Source of the DNA: Candidatus Aminicenantota bacterium
GTDB lineage: Bacteria; Acidobacteriota; UBA4820; DSQY01
NCBI GenBank assembly: GCA_027365515.1
Contig: DAHXMK010000019.1
Coordinates: 1 to 18,091 of the forward strand
DNA: 18,091 bases
Direction: 5' to 3'
In this document: in pieces, positions 15,929 to 18,091 of the stretch
Numbering within the stretch: position 1 is the stretch's first letter
How the letters are laid out: each line of letters begins with the position of its first letter
The notes under the pieces: model-generated
What the model was told of the DNA's origin: nothing
Seen by the model: only the letters and a program-made list of their open reading frames with translations
Databases searched by the model: none
Translations under genes and position numbers: made by a program

Positions 15929-16093
15929 ATGAAAACCGTCGGCCAATTTCAAAACATAGGCGGGGTCCCCAGCGAGGTCAAGAAGTATCTGGATGCGTCC
16001 AAGGAAAAGGGATTTCGCGCCTCTACTACATCCAGTCGGGAAGCTCGATCTCCGATTCGGGCGCACCCAGGAAATCGCGCTCAATCCTGTTGA
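15929..16093 (+). pseudogene. Truncated ORF after hsdR, cut at a 26-nt repeat
   Basis: An ATG one base after the hsdR stop opens 54 codons. The first 30 residues (MKTVGQFQNIGGVPSEVK, KYLDASKEKGFR) look like a genuine amphipathic protein start. The rest (ASTTSSREARSPIRAHPGNR...) is Ser/Arg-rich low-quality sequence, and from 16026 it is antisense to the converging nucleotidyltransferase-like gene. The change of character falls at the end of a 26-nt repeat (15995-16020) shared with the sigma-54 gene. I read it as the 5' fragment of a gene that once followed hsdR and was cut by recombination at that repeat. I do not recognise the family from 30 residues. It could instead be a small real gene. 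Confidence 0.45.
15995..16020. repeat. 26-nt direct repeat, copy 1
   Basis: It matches 17638-17663 in the same orientation with one mismatch (A here, G there, position 7), including an uninterrupted 19-base run. It lies in the truncated ORF after hsdR. Sequences on either side of the two copies are unrelated. Confidence 0.85.
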
Positions 16094-16613
16094 GGTTCTT
16101 GATGTATTTGGGAATATCTTCCGCGCGCGCGTCGATGGAAAACAGATCCACGGCGGATTTAAAGCGGCTCACCAGTTTTTTGTGATCAAGAAGGCTCATG
16201 CCGGCCATCGCCTTAATGTCTTCGACATCGTTCTGGTTGAGCCGTTTGAGCTTGCTGACGACGACATCCGTCACGTCAAGGACTTCCAGCGTAAAATTCT
16301 TTAGCGACAATCCTTTGACGAAGTGGAAAACAGGATCGCGCGGCAAGAACAAGATCGCCCTCAACACCACCTCGAGATACATCCGATATTTCTCAAATAG
16401 CGGCGATTTTATGCCCGCCAGAGAGAGCAACTGTCCGCAAACGGCGGGAGTGATTCCTTCGGTCTCCAAGATGTCGCCATCCTTGGTCCCGCGCTCGTAG
16501 TCGGTCTCAAGCATCAGGGTCGCCGAGCCGATAATTCGCAAGCCGATCGGCTCGCCGCCGACGGGCTTCCACTTTTCGTCGATTTCGGCGAGAAAGCTAT
16601 TGATGAGTTTCAC
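16026..16613 (-). CDS. Nucleotidyltransferase-like protein, possible toxin of a TA pair
   Basis: This encodes 195 residues from a GTG start; its first 17 bases overlap the end of the XRE gene upstream. GLRIIGSATLML (G29-S30) followed by ERGTKDGDIL (D45-x-D47) resembles the GS...DxD core of minimal nucleotidyltransferases, in the form seen in DUF6036/AbiEii-like proteins (hydrophobic strand, RxTKDxD). The middle is hydrophobic (YLEVVLRAILFLP), followed by a segment with LKRLNQNDVEDIKAM, a helix typical of that group. The pairing with an XRE regulator in one operon suggests a toxin-antitoxin or stress module, where the transferase would modify tRNA or a protein. The gene ends tail-to-tail against the truncated ORF after hsdR. 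Toxin function is inference; the antitoxin/toxin roles could be reversed. Confidence 0.6.
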   Translation of the reverse strand: MKLINSFLAEIDEKWKPVGGEPIGLRIIGSATLMLETDYERGTKDGDILETEGITPAVCGQLLSLAGIKSPLFEKYRMYLEVVLRAILFLPRDPVFHFVKGLSLKNFTLEVLDVTDVVVSKLKRLNQNDVEDIKAMAGMSLLDHKKLVSRFKSAVDLFSIDARAEDIPKYIKNLNRIERDFLGAPESEIELPDWM

Positions 16614-17394
16614 GGGCGGCCCTCAGGGCTTGGATAAAATCTTCTATTTGAATCCTCGTCGTGATTCCCCAGAGTTTGGAGAGTTCGGAACTCTCCGCAT
16701 AGGCTTCATCCAAGGATTTGCCGCTGGCGATGTCATGATCCAATACGTCGGTCGATCCCAGAAACGCGCTTTTCAGTTCGACATGCGGTTTCCCCGGCCA
16801 AGGGAGGGAAAGAAACGATTTAAGGATCAACTCCGCGCGGCGATATTTCAATGTCCATTCATGCGGCAAAGGCCGGGACAATTCCCGTTGAAGAGCCTTC
16901 AGCGTATTTTCCAACGCCCATCCCAAACGCTGTCCCAAGCCGATTTCCAGGAACTGAGCCCGGAGCTTTTTGAGGTTGACGCGGTCGATATTTTCCACGA
17001 TCACGGGGGCGACCGCCGTGATTTGCCGCGAGGATTCCGCCGAGACCAGCGCCTCTCGCACGGCGTTTGCGGCGTCTTTGAAGGCTTGCGTCGGCAGTGT
17101 TTCAGCCGATTCGCGCAAATGAGTCGCGCCGAAGCGCGCCAGAGCGCTTTGAATTTGGTCTTGCCTCTTTGGCTTCTCCTGGGAAAAGTAGTCAATGGGC
17201 GCATTGAAGGTCTTGAGAATCAAGAGCAGATGATCGGCGGTAAAGAATCCTTGGCCTCGTTCCAGTTCGGAGAGGTAGTTTTGAGAGATGCCCAGGAGTT
17301 TTGCGAGTCGTTTCTGAGTCCAGCGGCGCTCCACTCGCAGAGCGCGAATGCGCTCGCCAATGAAGCGGGGGCGGCGAAGGCGTTTGATAGCCAT
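16597..17394 (-). CDS. XRE-family transcriptional regulator, partner of the nucleotidyltransferase-like gene
   Basis: This encodes 265 residues from ATG (complement of 17392-17394). Residues about 10-66 form a Cro/C1-type helix-turn-helix: IGERIRALRVERRWTQKRLAKLL, then GISQNYLSELERGQ as turn and recognition helix. The remaining 200 residues are helical and beta mixed without a recognised family (YRRAELILKSFLSLPWPG and others) and may bind the partner or a ligand. The start codon lies inside a 36-bp perfect inverted repeat that also covers the -10 box, the usual layout for self-repression. No ribosome binding site is visible, so translation may start inefficiently. The downstream gene overlaps by 17 bases, so the two are co-expressed. 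Likely an antitoxin/repressor; confidence in the HTH is high and in the TA role moderate. Confidence 0.85.
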   Translation of the reverse strand: MAIKRLRRPRFIGERIRALRVERRWTQKRLAKLLGISQNYLSELERGQGFFTADHLLLILKTFNAPIDYFSQEKPKRQDQIQSALARFGATHLRESAETLPTQAFKDAANAVREALVSAESSRQITAVAPVIVENIDRVNLKKLRAQFLEIGLGQRLGWALENTLKALQRELSRPLPHEWTLKYRRAELILKSFLSLPWPGKPHVELKSAFLGSTDVLDHDIASGKSLDEAYAESSELSKLWGITTRIQIEDFIQALRAARETHQ

Positions 17395-17429
17395 ATCGGT
17401 ATAGCGATTATAATATCGCTATACCGATA
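17394..17429. promoter_or_regulatory. 36-bp perfect inverted repeat, operator of the XRE operon
   Basis: Fifteen-base arms (17394-17408 and 17415-17429) are perfectly complementary around the 6-base spacer TATAAT. Each arm contains a semi-palindrome with ATCG...CGAT ends (17395-17408 and 17415-17428), with centres 20 bp apart, about two helical turns, so two dimers could bind the same face. The repeat runs from the -10 box to the first base of the XRE start codon region, so binding would block both initiation and early transcription. Confidence 0.85.
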
Positions 17430-17457
17430 TTATAGCCTGATCAGGCGTCTTTTTCAA
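17429..17457 (-). promoter_or_regulatory. Sigma-70-like promoter of the XRE/nucleotidyltransferase operon
   Basis: On the minus strand TTGAAA (complement of 17452-17457) and a perfect TATAAT (complement of 17429-17434) are separated by 17 bases. The predicted start of transcription is near 17422, giving a leader of about 28 bases. A second TATAAT on the same strand lies at 17407-17412 but has no good -35. The spacer is almost filled by the 12-bp palindrome GCCTGATCAGGC (17435-17446). Confidence 0.75.
17435..17446. repeat. 12-bp palindrome GCCTGATCAGGC in the promoter spacer
   Basis: This perfect 12-base palindrome sits between the -35 and -10 boxes of the XRE promoter and is unrelated in sequence to the adjacent 36-bp operator. 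It may be a second regulator's site. Confidence 0.6.
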
Positions 17458-17508
17458 GGGGGACATCAAGTTTCTTATTTCCGCCTGAACCATAACCCTG
17501 CCGCCGCC

Positions 17509-18091
17509 TTAAATTCCGAGTTCGCTTCGGTATTGCGCGACGGAACGCCGAGACAGCTCCGCGCCGTAAAGCCTTCGCAGGAGATCGCTTAATTTGGCGT
17601 CAGAAAGAGCGGGGTGTTTCTCCGCTAGATCGTATAAGCGTCCGAGGAAAAGGGATTTCGCGCTCGGCATGAGAGACTTTAGCGGAGCTTCCAAGCCCCA
17701 GGGCAGTTGAACGGCTTTGTTCGAGATGAGGGCGTTGATGACGCTGGGGGAAACGCCGAGCCTTGCGGCGACGGCGCGCTGGGTCAGCGGACGGCGTTTC
17801 TCTAAATTCCCGCTGACGAGATAATCCGACTGAAATTCGATGAGAGCTTCCAGCGTCCGGTAAAGCGTGGACTTTCGGCGTTCGACAAGTTCAAGGCGCA
17901 GGATAAAGAACTCCATCTCCCGGCGTCGAGATTTCGGCAAGCTCCGGAGAAATTCCGACTTTTTGGCGGAGTTGATCTCATAACGCCCCTTCCAGATGTC
18001 GCGGTGAAAAAAGGCGAGTTCGGGACGAGAATCCTCTATCTCTATTCCGGCGACGCAACTGTAAACCTGCGCCGGCGGCGAAGACGAAGGC
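17509..18091 (-). CDS. rpoN: RNA polymerase sigma-54 factor, C-terminal part (runs off the edge)
   Basis: About 193 residues are visible; the frame stays open to the window edge, so a TTG at 17940 is not the true start. From the edge inwards, the visible sequence includes the core-binding region (HRDIWKGRYEIN, then SAKKSEFLRSLPKSRR, ERRKSTLYRTLEALIEFQ). Next comes the HTH that reads the -12 element (PLTQRAVAARLGVSPSVINALIS, then LPWGLEAPLKSLM). The last part is LSDAKLSDLLRRLYGAELS and the RpoN box SRRSVAQYRSELGI, corresponding to the canonical ARRTVAKYRExL that reads -24. It directs RNA polymerase to sigma-54 promoters with enhancer-binding activators. It is divergent from the canonical factor, for example GVSPSVINALIS where MHESTISRVT-like residues are usual, so it may be a second, specialised paralogue. 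It ends about 50 bases upstream of the XRE promoter. A 26-nt repeat lies inside it (17638-17663). Confidence 0.88.
   Translation of the reverse strand, partial: PSSSPPAQVYSCVAGIEIEDSRPELAFFHRDIWKGRYEINSAKKSEFLRSLPKSRRREMEFFILRLELVERRKSTLYRTLEALIEFQSDYLVSGNLEKRRPLTQRAVAARLGVSPSVINALISNKAVQLPWGLEAPLKSLMPSAKSLFLGRLYDLAEKHPALSDAKLSDLLRRLYGAELSRRSVAQYRSELGI
17638..17663. repeat. 26-nt direct repeat, copy 2, inside the sigma-54 gene
   Basis: It matches 15995-16020 with one mismatch. On the minus strand it encodes AKSLFLGR, in the linker between the core-binding/HTH part and the RpoN-box domain. The reading frame of the sigma-54 gene is intact across it. Confidence 0.85.

Noticed and set aside
16600..17592. 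330-codon plus-strand open frame
   Set aside because: It is antisense to the XRE gene, which has a clear HTH, operator and promoter; its product has no family-like motif and no ribosome binding site.

Overview
The window looks like a chromosomal or island segment of a GC-rich Gram-negative bacterium. Three features support this: the tail of a PorV/UPF0164-like outer-membrane beta-barrel protein at the left edge, a secreted protein with a Sec signal peptide, and a divergent RpoN (sigma-54) gene running off the right edge. I cannot assign a phylum. A sigma-54-using lineage with many PorV-like proteins, such as Elusimicrobiota or a relative, would fit, but this is a guess. No tRNA, rRNA, CRISPR array, integrase or transposase was recognised.

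Layout. Positions 1-1342 hold envelope genes. Positions 1397-2365 hold a visibly AT-richer gene for a HEPN-type RNase domain fused to three zinc-ribbon-like cysteine clusters. Positions 2366-2749 are a gene-poor leader with a good sigma-70-type promoter. Positions 2750-15927 are one long same-strand cluster, probably a single operon: hsdM - SIR2-family protein - hsdS - small membrane protein - PD-(D/E)XK-like nuclease - hsdS remnant - ietA (AAA+ ATPase) - ietS (subtilisin-like protease) - hsdR. Most junctions are ATGA or TAATG overlaps or gaps of a few bases. After hsdR comes a 54-codon ORF that looks truncated. It runs tail-to-tail into an opposite-strand pair, a GTG-started nucleotidyltransferase-like gene and an XRE regulator, which resembles a toxin-antitoxin module. 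The promoter of that pair is covered by a 36-bp perfect inverted repeat and a separate 12-bp palindrome. The sigma-54 C-terminal gene follows at the right edge.

How it works together. The core is a complete type I restriction-modification system: HsdM methylates, HsdS gives specificity through two target-recognition domains, and HsdR is the translocase/nuclease. Extra effectors are spliced into its operon: a SIR2-like NAD-binding protein translationally coupled on both sides between hsdM and hsdS, a nuclease-like/membrane pair, and the IetAS ATPase-protease pair. One reading is a layered defence locus in which the NADase-like, protease and nuclease modules act as backups to, or are gated by, the restriction complex. 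Another is that they are co-transcribed passengers.

Two repeat signatures suggest how it was assembled. A 21-nt near-identical sequence spanning the hsdR start (19/21) occurs at 9182-9202 and 12920-12940 and brackets the hsdS remnant plus ietAS, as if this cassette had been inserted at the hsdR start. A 26-nt direct repeat (one mismatch) at 15995-16020 and 17638-17663 links the broken ORF after hsdR to the sigma-54 gene and brackets the toxin-antitoxin-like pair. All functional statements are from reading motifs; no database search was possible.
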